From NCBI RefSeq assembly GCF_038066715.1, contig NZ_JBBUKT010000002.1, positions 186,001 through 250,000 of the forward strand: a stretch of 64,000 bases of DNA, read 5' to 3'. A program made the position numbers and the translations under genes. Numbering within the stretch: position 1 is the stretch's first letter; each line of letters opens with the position of its first letter. Below the pieces are notes generated by a model that was not told the origin of the DNA, searched no databases, and worked only from the letters and a program-made list of their open reading frames with translations. This document shows positions 9,723 through 18,437 of the stretch, in pieces. Source of the DNA: Luteolibacter sp. Y139 (GTDB lineage: Bacteria; Verrucomicrobiota; Verrucomicrobiia; Verrucomicrobiales; Akkermansiaceae).

Positions 9723-10553
9723 TCACCGCCGCGCTGCGATCACTCCGTAGCGCGGGCTGAAGACCCAGGCTAACAGGAACAGCACGCCGAGCAGCATCAC
9801 GATGACCGGGCCGGGTGCCATGCCGAGCGGGCCGGAGAGTAGCACGCCGGCTGCGGCACCAATGGCACCGAGTGCGCCACCGCCCCAGAACAGGGCCGAG
9901 GTGCGGTCGGTGAGCAGGGAGACTGTGGCTGCCGGTGCGACGAGCATGCCGACGGAGAGGACGCAACCGACGGCTTGAAGCGAGGCGACGAGTGACAGGA
10001 CCAGCAGGGCGAACATCAAGTACTGGATGAATCGTACGGGGACGCCTTGGGCTGCTGCCACGTTCGGCTCGAACATGGTCAGGAGCAGCGGACGCATGAG
10101 CAGATTCGCGACGATGAGGGTGAAGGCGCCGATGCCGAAGGCGACCCAGAGGTCGGCATTGCCCACGGCCATGATGTCGCCGAAGAGCCAGTGTTCGAGT
10201 TCCTGCCGGGTATCGAGCCGTGGTAGCAGCGCGACGCCGGCGGCGAAGGCGCTGGTGTAGATGACGGCCAATGCGGTTCCTTGCGCGACGCGATTGCCAC
10301 GAGCCACCGCGACGGAGCCGAGGCCGACCATTAGCGATGCAAACAAGGCGCCGACGAAGGCGCTCAGCTGGGTCAGCGCGCCGGTGATCAGGATGCCGAC
10401 GGTGATGCCGGGCAGCATGGTGTGCGAGAGGGCACTCACCGAGAGCGCATTCCGCCGCAGGATCACGATGCCGCTGAAGAAGCCATTCGTGAAGCCGATC
10501 AGCACGGCGGCGGCGAGGGCGCGCTGGTAAAAGGGATTGGAGAGAAGGTCCAA
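9723..10553 (-). CDS. metal-type ABC transporter permease (ZnuB/MntB family)
   Basis: This 276-residue integral membrane protein is of the ABC-3 permease family for zinc, manganese or iron. About eight hydrophobic helices are visible. The family stretch ALSHTMLPGITVGILITG lies near residue 40, with SAFAAGVALLP and LQAVGCVLSVGMLVAPAATV further on. It would form a homodimer in the inner membrane with the ATPase encoded 44 bases upstream. The metal cannot be read from the sequence. No solute-binding protein gene is adjacent. Confidence 0.9.
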   Translation of the reverse strand: MDLLSNPFYQRALAAAVLIGFTNGFFSGIVILRRNALSVSALSHTMLPGITVGILITGALTQLSAFVGALFASLMVGLGSVAVARGNRVAQGTALAVIYTSAFAAGVALLPRLDTRQELEHWLFGDIMAVGNADLWVAFGIGAFTLIVANLLMRPLLLTMFEPNVAAAQGVPVRFIQYLMFALLVLSLVASLQAVGCVLSVGMLVAPAATVSLLTDRTSALFWGGGALGAIGAAAGVLLSGPLGMAPGPVIVMLLGVLFLLAWVFSPRYGVIAARR

Positions 10554-10597
10554 GGTGGGAAGAGATGGCAGATCGCGGATGCTAGATCGTAGATATT

Positions 10598-11398
10598 CTA
10601 GAGCGCGGAAGCGACGGCCGGTTGTTGGGTGGCGCGGTCTTCGTGGTCGCTGATGTGGCCGAAAGCGCGGTCGATGTTGGCTTCGCTCAAGGCTTCGGTG
10701 GCGGCGCCGAAGGCGAGCGGGCGGGTCTTTAGCAGCAGGGCTTCGTCGAAAAGCTTGGGTGCGGTGGCGAGGTCGTGGTGGGAAGCGATGACGAGGCGGC
10801 CTTCGTGCGAGAGCTTGGCCAACAGGTCACCGAGTTGGCGCGAGGCATTGCGGTCGAGACCGGTGAAGGGTTCGTCTAACAGGAGGACGTGGGCTTCCTG
10901 GGCGAGGGCCCGGGCCAGGAAGGTGCGTTGTTGTTGGCCGCCGGAGAGTTCGCGGATCTGGCGTTTCTGGAGATCGAGCAGATCGAGTGCGGCGAGTGCG
11001 GCATCGACGGCGGCATCGTCCTCGTCGCGGAAGCGCCGGAACATGCCGGTCTGCGGATAGCGGCCCATTTCGACAAGGCCGCGGACGGTGATAGGGAAGG
11101 ACCAGTCGACCTCCTCGCGCTGGGGAAGGTAGGCGAATTCTCGGGACCAGCGTTTCACGGCGGAGCCGCGCCAGCGGATGCTGCCGCCGGTGCGTGGGAC
11201 GAGGCCGGCGATGGCCTTGAGCAGCGTGCTCTTGCCGGCACCGTTCGGGCCGACGAGGGCGACGCGATTGCCACATGAGGTGGCGAATGAAACGCCATCG
11301 AGCGCGAGCGTGTCGCGGTAGTGGACGCGCAGCGAGTCGATCACCAGCTCGTGGTGATGCGCGTGGTGGGCGCAGCAGTCGTGGTGTTCGTGGCTCAT
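10598..11398 (-). CDS. metal-type ABC transporter ATPase with a His-rich N terminus
   Basis: This 266-residue nucleotide-binding subunit shows Walker A GPNGAGKST, signature LSGGQQQR, Walker B VLLLDEP and the H-loop IASHHD. The stretch YLPQREEVDWSFPITV is typical of the Zn/Mn transporter branch. The start is the ATG at 11398, which gives an unusual leader, MSHEHHDCCAHHAHHHE, with eight His and two Cys in 17 residues. This is likely a metal-binding tail. The start overlaps the stop of the upstream 139-residue gene by 4 bases, and the permease follows, so three genes form one operon. Confidence 0.92.
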   Translation of the reverse strand: MSHEHHDCCAHHAHHHELVIDSLRVHYRDTLALDGVSFATSCGNRVALVGPNGAGKSTLLKAIAGLVPRTGGSIRWRGSAVKRWSREFAYLPQREEVDWSFPITVRGLVEMGRYPQTGMFRRFRDEDDAAVDAALAALDLLDLQKRQIRELSGGQQQRTFLARALAQEAHVLLLDEPFTGLDRNASRQLGDLLAKLSHEGRLVIASHHDLATAPKLFDEALLLKTRPLAFGAATEALSEANIDRAFGHISDHEDRATQQPAVASAL

Positions 11399-11814
11399 GG
11401 TTCCCAGATATCGTCGATGTCGGCAGGTGCGCTGAAGACGTGCTCGCGGGTTGCCTGGCCGGGGATTTCCAGACGGAGCTGGGCGAAGCGGTGGCCGGCG
11501 GTGGTATCGGCCCACTCGACTTTGAGGAAGATGGTGGGCTGGTCCGAAGAGAGAGAGAGCTTGCCGGTCAGGGGACCGGCGGTGTTTTCGAAGGCGAGCG
11601 GTTCGCCACCTGCCTCAAGGCTCACCCGTTTGGCGGTGCCGGAAAGCAGCAGTTCGAAGGTGGCGAGGTTCGCTTTGAATGGCTCGGACTTCTCGACGGG
11701 CGGCGGAGCGGTCACCTGCGGCGTCGCGGGCGCGGTGAGGCGGGCCAGCCCGATGCCTGCCAGCAGCAGGACGGCTAGAACTACCAGAGTTCGCATCAGG
11801 GGTGAGCCACGCAT
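11395..11814 (-). CDS. small membrane-anchored or exported protein in the metal ABC operon
   Basis: This protein has 139 residues from the ATG at 11814, or 133 from an internal Met (MRTLVVLAVLLLAGIGLARL). A single N-terminal hydrophobic segment is followed by a Pro-rich linker and a beta-rich domain. The domain has FELLLSGTAKRVSLE, TIFLKVEWADTTAG and FAQLRLEIPGQ. I do not recognise the family. Its stop overlaps the ATPase start (ATGA), so translation is probably coupled. A periplasmic partner of the transporter is possible, but the protein is far shorter than a normal metal-binding receptor. Confidence 0.7.
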   Translation of the reverse strand: MRGSPLMRTLVVLAVLLLAGIGLARLTAPATPQVTAPPPVEKSEPFKANLATFELLLSGTAKRVSLEAGGEPLAFENTAGPLTGKLSLSSDQPTIFLKVEWADTTAGHRFAQLRLEIPGQATREHVFSAPADIDDIWEP

Positions 11815-11871
11815 CGTCGCGGGAATCCTTCACGCGGAAAGGTCGCAGATGCAAGCGATTTGCGGTATGCG

Positions 11872-12525
11872 CTATTCTCCACAGGCGGCCAGCAGCGCTT
11901 CCACCTTCGCGAAATCCTTGATGCCGGGGCTTTCCTCGGCTCCGGAGGCGACGTCGAGGGCGGCGGGGCGGACGGCGGCGATGGCTGCGGCGACGTTGTC
12001 CGGGGTGATGCCGCCGGCGAGGATGACCGGGAGCCCCGGGTTTTCCTCCACGAAGCGGCGGGCCAAGGTCCAGTCGATGGTCTCGCCGGTGCCGCCGTAG
12101 ACGCCGGGTGCGTGGGCATCGAGGAGGATGCTGTCGGCTTGGAATTCATGGGCGCGCTGGAGGTCCGCCAGGGCGCGGACGCCGAGGGCCTTGATCACGG
12201 GGATGCCGGCTTCCTTGAGGCGGACGACGTCATCGGGCGTCTCGTCGCCGTGGAGCTGGACCACGTCGATGAGGCCTTCGCGGACGAGCTTGGCGGGCAG
12301 CTTGAGATCAGCATTCACGAAGACGCCGACGCGGAGGATGCGGCCTTCGAACTCCTTGAGGAATCCGGCGCGTTCCGGGGCGAGGTAGCGCTTCGAGTGT
12401 GGCCAGAAGTTGGCACCGAGGGCGTCCACGCCGAGCTCCACCAACCGCAGGGCGTCGTCGGCGAGGGTCACGCCGCAGATTTTCAGCGAAGTCGGGGATG
12501 GGGAGAGGAAGCGGTCCGGGCTCAC
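11872..12525 (-). CDS. trpF: phosphoribosylanthranilate isomerase
   Basis: This 217-residue barrel enzyme converts N-(5'-phosphoribosyl)anthranilate to the 1-deoxyribulose form, the third step of the tryptophan branch. The sequence shows LKICGVT with the catalytic Cys near the N terminus, VGVFVN, VVQLHGDETPDDV, LLDAHAPGVYGGTGETIDW with the catalytic Asp, and VILAGGITPDNV, ending in LDVASGAEESPGIKDF. I place the start at the GTG at 12525; the residues encoded upstream are unrelated and reach into the preceding gene. No other trp gene is adjacent. Confidence 0.9.
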   Translation of the reverse strand: MSPDRFLSPSPTSLKICGVTLADDALRLVELGVDALGANFWPHSKRYLAPERAGFLKEFEGRILRVGVFVNADLKLPAKLVREGLIDVVQLHGDETPDDVVRLKEAGIPVIKALGVRALADLQRAHEFQADSILLDAHAPGVYGGTGETIDWTLARRFVEENPGLPVILAGGITPDNVAAAIAAVRPAALDVASGAEESPGIKDFAKVEALLAACGE

Positions 12526-12560
12526 GCCGGGAGTGTGGCGCGGGATGGCGCGCTGCCAAG

Positions 12561-13298
12561 CTAGTCCTTCGGGTAGATCTCGGCATTCGAGGCTTGGAAC
12601 TCGGCTTTCAGGCGGACGTTGAGTGTGGAGAGGTCGACGAGCTTGAAGCCGGTGAATTTCCAAGCGCCGTCGTGGCCATCGTGGCCGATGCCGGCGAGGA
12701 GGTGGACGGCATTGTCGGTGATCTTCAGGGTTTCGACCTTCGGCTCGAAGTAGAAGGTCCGCAGTGTGCTGTCCCAGGCGTTGTCCTCAATGAGCTTGGG
12801 ATCGAGGTAGAAGACGTCGCCGGTGGGCTCGTGGACGATGCGGAGGTCAGGATAGCCGCTGCGCTGGGCCTTGCCTAGGCGGTTCGGCGGGACGCCGCAG
12901 GAGAGGTCGGGCTCGGCATCGAGGCTAGCGTGGAGGGCGTCCTCGAAGAAGCGGGAGGCTTCGTTGATGCGGCGGAGCGAGCGGAGAGGAGAGTTTTCGG
13001 CGTTGAGGGATTCGATGGCCTTGGCGAGGGCGGCTTCGATGGCTGCCTTGGCGCGGCGATGGCTGTCGCGTTCGCCGAGCGGGATGACTTTCTTTCCGGA
13101 GGTGGCTTCGGCGACGGTGGCGAAGGAGAAGATGCGGTGGTCGAGGTTTTCGTGGAGGAGTTGTTGGATAAGTCCGGCGTCGGTGGCGGATGCGGATGGA
13201 GGTGTGGTTTGGGTAGCGGAGTTCCGTCCCATTTTCCAAAAGCTGCCTGCGACGAGCACGAGCAGGATTGCTTCTGTTCCCAACCACTTCCACTTCAT
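12561..13298 (-). CDS. unknown membrane-anchored or exported protein
   Basis: This protein has 245 residues from the ATG at 13298. An N-terminal hydrophobic segment (WLGTEAILLVLVAGSFW) is followed by a polar, Ser/Thr-rich stretch and a helical region rich in Ala and Glu (AAIEAALAKAIESLN). The C-terminal half is beta-rich (TGDVFYLDPKLIEDNAWDST, then YFEPKVETLKITDNAVHLLAG). I do not recognise the family. Further upstream the frame stays open to 14345, but that part is a shadow of the sulfatase gene on the other strand. trpF follows after 35 bases, so co-transcription is possible without a clear functional link. Confidence 0.6.
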   Translation of the reverse strand: MKWKWLGTEAILLVLVAGSFWKMGRNSATQTTPPSASATDAGLIQQLLHENLDHRIFSFATVAEATSGKKVIPLGERDSHRRAKAAIEAALAKAIESLNAENSPLRSLRRINEASRFFEDALHASLDAEPDLSCGVPPNRLGKAQRSGYPDLRIVHEPTGDVFYLDPKLIEDNAWDSTLRTFYFEPKVETLKITDNAVHLLAGIGHDGHDGAWKFTGFKLVDLSTLNVRLKAEFQASNAEIYPKD

Positions 13299-13356
13299 GA
13301 GTGGGTTTATTTGGAGAGGGTGGCTTTTTGGCAAGTCCGCCCTGTGCGCGGGCAGG

Positions 13357-13399
13357 ACTCCAGTAATCCAGTATGTATAGATACTGGAATTACTGGAGT
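13357..13399. repeat. long imperfect hairpin in the divergent gap
   Basis: The left arm ACTCCAGTAATCCAGTAT (13357-13374) pairs with ATACTGGAATTACTGGAGT (13381-13399), with a 6-base loop and a single-base bulge. It is AT-richer than its surroundings. It lies between two genes that point away from each other (starts at 13298 and 13551), so it is not a terminator for either. An operator or a repetitive extragenic element is possible. Confidence 0.6.
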
Positions 13400-13550
13400 T
13401 CACCGGGTGACAGGATGTCGGGCGGAATTTGATTAAAGCGGGGAACACCGTAGGGTCCTGCGAGACATCTAGGTGGGCTTTCGTCCACAACCCAGAAACC
13501 CGAAACACGCCTCTCATCCGCCCTTGGCGCGGGTGAGGAAATCTCCGGCC

Positions 13551-16500
13551 ATGCGATCTCTCCGCTTTCTTGTTCGTTCTCTCCTGCTCGTTTCGTTGGC
13601 GGTCTTGCTGCCGTCCGCGGGCCGGGCTTTCACGTTGGATTTCCAGCTCTCGCAGAATGCGGATTTGGAGCAGGGCGCTGCGCCGGGTGGGAATGATCTG
13701 GGGACGACGACCAAGACCCGCACGGGGATTGCGACGCCGGATGGTGCGACGATCGATTTCACGGTGGTTTCGGCACCGGGCAATTTGAACTCGGCGGATG
13801 TGGGGATCGGGGTGATGGGTGGGACTTCGGACCGGATGGGGACCGGGGAGTCGGTGACTTTTACCTTCAGCCGGAAGGTGGTCCTGAATGGCTACACATT
13901 GAACATGTTCAACGGCACGGACAACTCGACATGGCAGACGACCACGTCGGGGGCCGCGCAGACTTCCACTTCGGCGAGCGTCACGGGGCTCAATGCGGTG
14001 ATCGAGCCGGGGGAAGCGCTGACGTTTTCCTCGACTGCGGGTGATGGCATCCGGCTGGGCACGCTGGTGCTGACGGTGCCGGTGCTGCTGGACTTCCAGC
14101 TGGCGAAGAATGCGGATCTTGAATCCGGCTCGGGTCCGGGGGCGACCGATCTGGGCGTGACGACGCGGACCCGCAGCGGGATACCGGCGGGTGATGGAAG
14201 CTTTATCAGCTATACCGCGGTCTCGGCTCCGGGGACTCTCAACTCGGCGGACAACGGGATTGGTGTGACCGGTGGCACCGGGGTTGCCCGCTTGGGCATC
14301 GGAGAGTCGGTGACCTTTAGTTTCAACCGGCCGGTGACGGTCCATGGGTATACGCTGAATGAACTTGGTGGCACGGATAACTCGACTTGGCTTTCGCCTA
14401 CTTCCGGTGGGACTCAGACGGCTACGACGGCGGTGGTGAAGGGGCTATCGCTGCCGCTGCAGACGGGCGAGACTCTAACCATTTCCAGCACGGCGGGGGA
14501 TGGGGTTCGGATTGCGACGCTCACGCTCACCGTGCCGCCGCTGCCGGTGACACCGGATGACCGGTATCAGGTGCTTCATGACAGCACCGCCAATTCGCTG
14601 GATCTGCTGCGTAATGATGGTTCGGGTGTTGCGTTGGTTTCGCTCACGCAGCCTTCCCATGGCACTGCATCGATCAGCGGGAGCAATGTGCTCTACACAC
14701 CTGCGCCGGGCTACACGGGGCAAGACACGTTTACCTATACGACGAATGCCGCCAGCGGCGGGAACACTTGGACCGTGACCGTCAGCGTGCGGGCTTATCC
14801 GAATTTCGTGATGGTGCTCGCGGATGACCAGGGGTGGACGGGGACCTCGGTGCCGATGGATCGCAATCGCTCGGATACGAAGAGCGACTACTACAAGACG
14901 CCGAATATCGAGACATTCGCGGCGCAGGGGATGCGCTTTCCGCGTGGCTACTCGGCGCATCCGAATTGCTCGCCGTCCCGCTATGCGCTTCTAACAGGCA
15001 AGACGCTGGCGCGTTTGAAGATGACGGATATCGTCGGCCGCAGCAACGCGCAGGTCTCCGGGCAATACAAGCTGATCACGCCGGGGAAGGCGACGGATGC
15101 GATCCAGGCGACGATGACGACGACGCCGGAGCTTTTGAAATCCATCGCGGGGGCCGGCTACTCGGCGGCGCACTTTGGCAAGTGGCATCTCAATGGCGGT
15201 GGTCCGGCTTCGCATGGATTTGACGCGGATGCGAACGACGGGGCGACGGGTAACGGAGAAGGGGATACCGGGACCGAGCCGATCAACAGTGATGCGAAGC
15301 GCAGCTACTCGATCACGGATCGCGCGCTGGCTTATCTGGATAGCCGTGTGGGTGGTGGCACGCCTTTCTACCTGCAGGTTTCGCACTATGCGGTGCATGA
15401 GGCGATCCAGTGCACGCAGGCTTCGTATGATGCCTTCGCGGGTGTGACGCCGGGCGTGCGCCACAACAATCGCTACTATGCGGCGATGACGCGCGACCTG
15501 GATCTCAATGTTGGTCGTGTCCTTGCGCGGCTGGATGAACTGGGAATTCGCAATAGCACCTACATCATCTATCAGGCGGACAACGGCGCGCCGCAGAACA
15601 TGTCGGACAATACGCCCTTGCGTGGCTACAAGCCGGAGCTTTGGGAGGGTGGGATCCGGGTGCCGACGTTCGTTCGTGGTCCGGGGGTGAAGGCGGATTC
15701 GCAGTGTGATCAGCCGGTGAGCGGGATCGATTGGCTGCCGACGATTTGGGAATGGGCGACGGGTTCGCAGGTGGGATTGCCGGCGCAGGTGGATGGGGGA
15801 AGCGTGGTGGCCACGATTCGTGATGCTTCGCTGGCGACGCCGGTGAGCACGCCGATTCACCGGGATGGCGCGATGATCGTCCATTCACCGCATTACATCG
15901 GTCCGATGCCGTGGCCGAATGATTGGCAGGATACGCCAAAGGACATGCGGCCACGATCGGCGATCATTGCGGGGGGCTACAAGCTGGTGGCCAACTACGA
16001 GAAGGGGTCGCTGGAGCTGTATGACCTGGCGAATGAGGCCGGCGAGATTACGAATCTCAGTGAGAGCCAGCGTGCGGTCCGTTGGCAATTGTGGGTGCGC
16101 TTGCGGGACTATTTGAAGCAGGTGAGTGCGCAGATGCCGACGCTGGATCCGAGCTATCCCGGGACTTCGCAGGGGGATTTTGTCCTACCCGCTGCGACGG
16201 GTCCGCTAGGGGATGCGGATTCGGATGGGCTGGATGATGCGTGGGAGTTCCGCGAGCTGCTGACCTACACCTTCGATGGGAATGACGATGAGGATCAGGA
16301 TGGGGTCAGCAATGCTGCGGAGCTTGCGCAGGGGACAGATCCGCTGATTCCGAATGCGCTGGCGATCACGTCATTGAGCCAGCCTTCGGCGAACCAGTTG
16401 AAGCTGGTTTGGAATGCGACCCCGGGTGCGAGCTTCGTGGTGGAGTCTTCGACGAATCTGGTCGATTGGAGCCCGGTTCAGAACGTCACGGCGGGGGAAG

Positions 16501-16568
16501 GGCATAGCGCCGAGTATATCGCGACCGTGGGGCCGGATCATGAGTTCTTCCGGGTTCGTCGTCTCTGA
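13551..16568 (+). CDS. secreted S1-type sulfatase with an adhesin-like N-terminal half
   Basis: This 1005-residue protein has a signal peptide at residues 1-26. Two homologous modules of about 150 residues follow (DFQLSQNADLEQG and DFQLAKNADLESG, each closing in STAGDG), then an Ig/cadherin-like module (SLTQPSHGTASISG to GYTGQDTFTYTT). The sulfatase domain begins near 420 with NFVMVLADDQGW. The formylglycine site CSPSR has its Cys at residue 473, with HFGKWHLNG and QADNGAPQNMSDN further on. A C-terminal module with DADSDGLDDAWE and FFRVRRL follows. Family enzymes hydrolyse sulfate esters, often of algal or mucin glycans; the substrate is unknown. Having the catalytic domain after long binding modules is unusual. 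The gene is convergent with deoA, with 2 bases between stops. Confidence 0.88.
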   Translation: MRSLRFLVRSLLLVSLAVLLPSAGRAFTLDFQLSQNADLEQGAAPGGNDLGTTTKTRTGIATPDGATIDFTVVSAPGNLNSADVGIGVMGGTSDRMGTGESVTFTFSRKVVLNGYTLNMFNGTDNSTWQTTTSGAAQTSTSASVTGLNAVIEPGEALTFSSTAGDGIRLGTLVLTVPVLLDFQLAKNADLESGSGPGATDLGVTTRTRSGIPAGDGSFISYTAVSAPGTLNSADNGIGVTGGTGVARLGIGESVTFSFNRPVTVHGYTLNELGGTDNSTWLSPTSGGTQTATTAVVKGLSLPLQTGETLTISSTAGDGVRIATLTLTVPPLPVTPDDRYQVLHDSTANSLDLLRNDGSGVALVSLTQPSHGTASISGSNVLYTPAPGYTGQDTFTYTTNAASGGNTWTVTVSVRAYPNFVMVLADDQGWTGTSVPMDRNRSDTKSDYYKTPNIETFAAQGMRFPRGYSAHPNCSPSRYALLTGKTLARLKMTDIVGRSNAQVSGQYKLITPGKATDAIQATMTTTPELLKSIAGAGYSAAHFGKWHLNGGGPASHGFDADANDGATGNGEGDTGTEPINSDAKRSYSITDRALAYLDSRVGGGTPFYLQVSHYAVHEAIQCTQASYDAFAGVTPGVRHNNRYYAAMTRDLDLNVGRVLARLDELGIRNSTYIIYQADNGAPQNMSDNTPLRGYKPELWEGGIRVPTFVRGPGVKADSQCDQPVSGIDWLPTIWEWATGSQVGLPAQVDGGSVVATIRDASLATPVSTPIHRDGAMIVHSPHYIGPMPWPNDWQDTPKDMRPRSAIIAGGYKLVANYEKGSLELYDLANEAGEITNLSESQRAVRWQLWVRLRDYLKQVSAQMPTLDPSYPGTSQGDFVLPAATGPLGDADSDGLDDAWEFRELLTYTFDGNDDEDQDGVSNAAELAQGTDPLIPNALAITSLSQPSANQLKLVWNATPGASFVVESSTNLVDWSPVQNVTAGEGHSAEYIATVGPDHEFFRVRRL

Positions 16569-16570
16569 GG

Positions 16571-17809
16571 CTAACCGATGCGAATGGCTTTCTCTAACAT
16601 GGCCTCGGCGATCTCGAAATCGACGGCGGTGCGGGCGTGGATGCGGCAGAGGGGATGGCCCTGGTGGATGTGCTCGCCGCATTTGACGAAGTGATCGAAG
16701 CCGACGGCGTGATCGACGCCATCGGTGGCGCGGGCTCGGCCGGCGCCGAGTTGGAGGGCGGCTTGGCCGACGAGGCCGGCATCGACGGAGAGGACGGTGC
16801 CAGTGTCCGGAGCGGGGAAGTCACGGATGAGCGGGGCGTGATGGATTTTCGCGAGATTCGGCAGGTCGGCGGGATTGCCGCCGTGAGCGGCGACGATTTC
16901 GTCGAACTTCTTGCGGGCAGTGCCGTCGTCTAACAGGCCCTCCAGTTCCTTGCGGGAGACGGGGGAGATTTTTTCGGATAGATCGAGGACGAGCTTGCGC
17001 AGGTCGGCAGGGCCGCGGCCTTCGAGGCATTCGATGGACTCGATGACTTCGAGTGAATTGCCTACGGCGCGGCCGAGGGGTTCGCTCATGGGATTGAGGA
17101 TGGCGTGGACTTCGACGCCCATTTCCTTGCCGACGGCGATCATGGAGTCGGCGAGCACGCGGGCATCGTGCTCGGTCTTCATGAAGGCACCGGTGCCGAA
17201 CTTCACATCGAGCACGAGCGAGTCGAGCGACTCGGCGAGCTTCTTCGACATGATAGAGGCAGTGATGAGCGGGATGGAGGGGACGGTGCCGGTGACGTCG
17301 CGGAGGGAGTAGAGCTTCTTATCGGCCGGGCAGAAGCGGTCGGTCTGGCCCATCATGACGACGCCGATTTTTTCTAACAGATCCTGCGCTTCCGGGATGG
17401 AGATGCCGACCTTGAAGCCGGGGATGGCTTCCAGTTTATCCAGGGTGCCGCCGGTGATGCCGAGGCCTCGGCCAGAGACCATGGGGACCCAGACGCCGGT
17501 GCAGGCGACGAGGGGCGCGAGGATGAGCGAGACCTTGTCGCCGATGCCGCCGGTGGAGTGCTTGTCGACGACCCGTGGATGGGCATCGCGGTGGTGAAAG
17601 ACGTCGCCGCTCTCCAGCATGGCCCGGGTGAGGGCGGCGGTCTCCACGGCGTCCATGCCGCGGAAGAAGACGGCCATGGCGAAGGCGGACATCTGGTAGT
17701 CCGGGATCTCGCCGCTGGTGTAGCCTTCGATCAGCTTGCGGATTTCCGCGGGATCGAGCGTCTCGCCTTCGCGCTTGCGGGCGATGAGGGTGGGGACGTG
17801 GAGTTTCAT
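16571..17809 (-). CDS. deoA: thymidine / pyrimidine-nucleoside phosphorylase
   Basis: This 412-residue cytoplasmic enzyme splits thymidine or uridine with phosphate into base and pentose-1-phosphate. The sequence shows the helical N-terminal part (LIARKREGETLDPAEIRKLI), the phosphate-binding signature KHSTGGIGDKVSL, MVSGRGLGITGGTLDKLEAI and DVKFGTGAFMK. The C-terminal alpha/beta domain ends with RIHARTAVDFEIAEAML. The family uses either thymidine (DeoA) or any pyrimidine nucleoside (Pdp), and I cannot separate these by eye. The ATG at 17809 overlaps the stop of the Doc toxin gene by 4 bases, so it is translationally coupled to a toxin-antitoxin pair. Confidence 0.92.
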   Translation of the reverse strand: MKLHVPTLIARKREGETLDPAEIRKLIEGYTSGEIPDYQMSAFAMAVFFRGMDAVETAALTRAMLESGDVFHHRDAHPRVVDKHSTGGIGDKVSLILAPLVACTGVWVPMVSGRGLGITGGTLDKLEAIPGFKVGISIPEAQDLLEKIGVVMMGQTDRFCPADKKLYSLRDVTGTVPSIPLITASIMSKKLAESLDSLVLDVKFGTGAFMKTEHDARVLADSMIAVGKEMGVEVHAILNPMSEPLGRAVGNSLEVIESIECLEGRGPADLRKLVLDLSEKISPVSRKELEGLLDDGTARKKFDEIVAAHGGNPADLPNLAKIHHAPLIRDFPAPDTGTVLSVDAGLVGQAALQLGAGRARATDGVDHAVGFDHFVKCGEHIHQGHPLCRIHARTAVDFEIAEAMLEKAIRIG

Positions 17810-18207
17810 GGGATGGGGGCGGTGTTTTCGCGGAGCCAAGCGGCGAATTCCTCTTCGGTCACTTCTCCGGATGCGAGCGAGAGATAGTAGGGATACTTTT
17901 CTTCTTCGCTGGCGGTTGGGATGAGGCCGTTGCGGATGAGGAAGGTTTCACAGGCGACGGCTGCGGCGCGTTTATTGCCATCGAGGAAGGGATGATTTTT
18001 CGCGAGGCCGAAGGCGTAGGCGGCGGCAAGCTCACAAAGGTCGGGCTTGGGCTGGGCGTAGCTCCACTTGTCCAAGGGGCGATTGAGCGCGGACTCGAGC
18101 ATGCTTTCATCGCGCACGCCCGGCTTGCCGCCGTGCTCGGCGAGCTGGCGGGCATGCATCCGATGGACGAATTCCAGACGGAGCCAGACCGGTTCCTTCG
18201 AGGTCAT
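17806..18207 (-). CDS. doc: Doc/Fic family toxin
   Basis: This 133-residue protein carries the Fic-fold catalytic motif HPFLDGNKRAA near residue 72, with the preceding helix (ELAAAYAFGLAKN) that is typical of death-on-curing toxins. Doc of phage P1 phosphorylates elongation factor Tu; the target here is unknown. The start lies in an ATGA overlap with the antitoxin stop and the stop lies in an ATGA overlap with deoA, so the three genes are tightly coupled. All core motif residues are present, so the toxin looks intact. Confidence 0.9.
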   Translation of the reverse strand: MTSKEPVWLRLEFVHRMHARQLAEHGGKPGVRDESMLESALNRPLDKWSYAQPKPDLCELAAAYAFGLAKNHPFLDGNKRAAAVACETFLIRNGLIPTASEEEKYPYYLSLASGEVTEEEFAAWLRENTAPIP

Positions 18208-18431
18208 TGGGCCAGCTTCCGGAGAAGGTTGCGGTTCTCGCGCATGACCTTTTCCGCGATCTCCATCTGGCGCTCGACCTCGTCATCGTGCGGGGAGATT
18301 TCGAAGCCGTTCGGCGTCTCCGTGAGGAACAGGGTGTCGCCCTTTTCGACCCGTAGTTTTTCGAGGACTTCCTTTGGCAGGATGACTCCGGCCGAGTTGC
18401 CGATGCTGGTAATCTTCAATTTCGCGGTCAT
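18204..18431 (-). CDS. AbrB/MazE-type antitoxin
   Basis: This 75-residue protein has a SpoVT/AbrB swapped-hairpin domain: LKITSIGNSAGVILPKEVLE followed by LRVEKGDTLFLTET. An acidic, helical C-terminal tail (DDEVERQMEIAEKVMRENRN) would neutralise the toxin. Doc toxins are often paired with Phd-type antitoxins, but AbrB-type partners are also known. It is the first gene of the three-gene operon. The inverted repeat just upstream would allow the usual autoregulation. Confidence 0.9.
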   Translation of the reverse strand: MTAKLKITSIGNSAGVILPKEVLEKLRVEKGDTLFLTETPNGFEISPHDDEVERQMEIAEKVMRENRNLLRKLAQ

Positions 18432-18437
18432 GGCGGC

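Noticed and set aside
13299-14345. N-terminal extension of the unknown anchored protein
   Set aside because: The extension is Arg/Pro-rich and lies opposite the sulfatase gene; the ATG at 13298 is followed by a proper hydrophobic segment.
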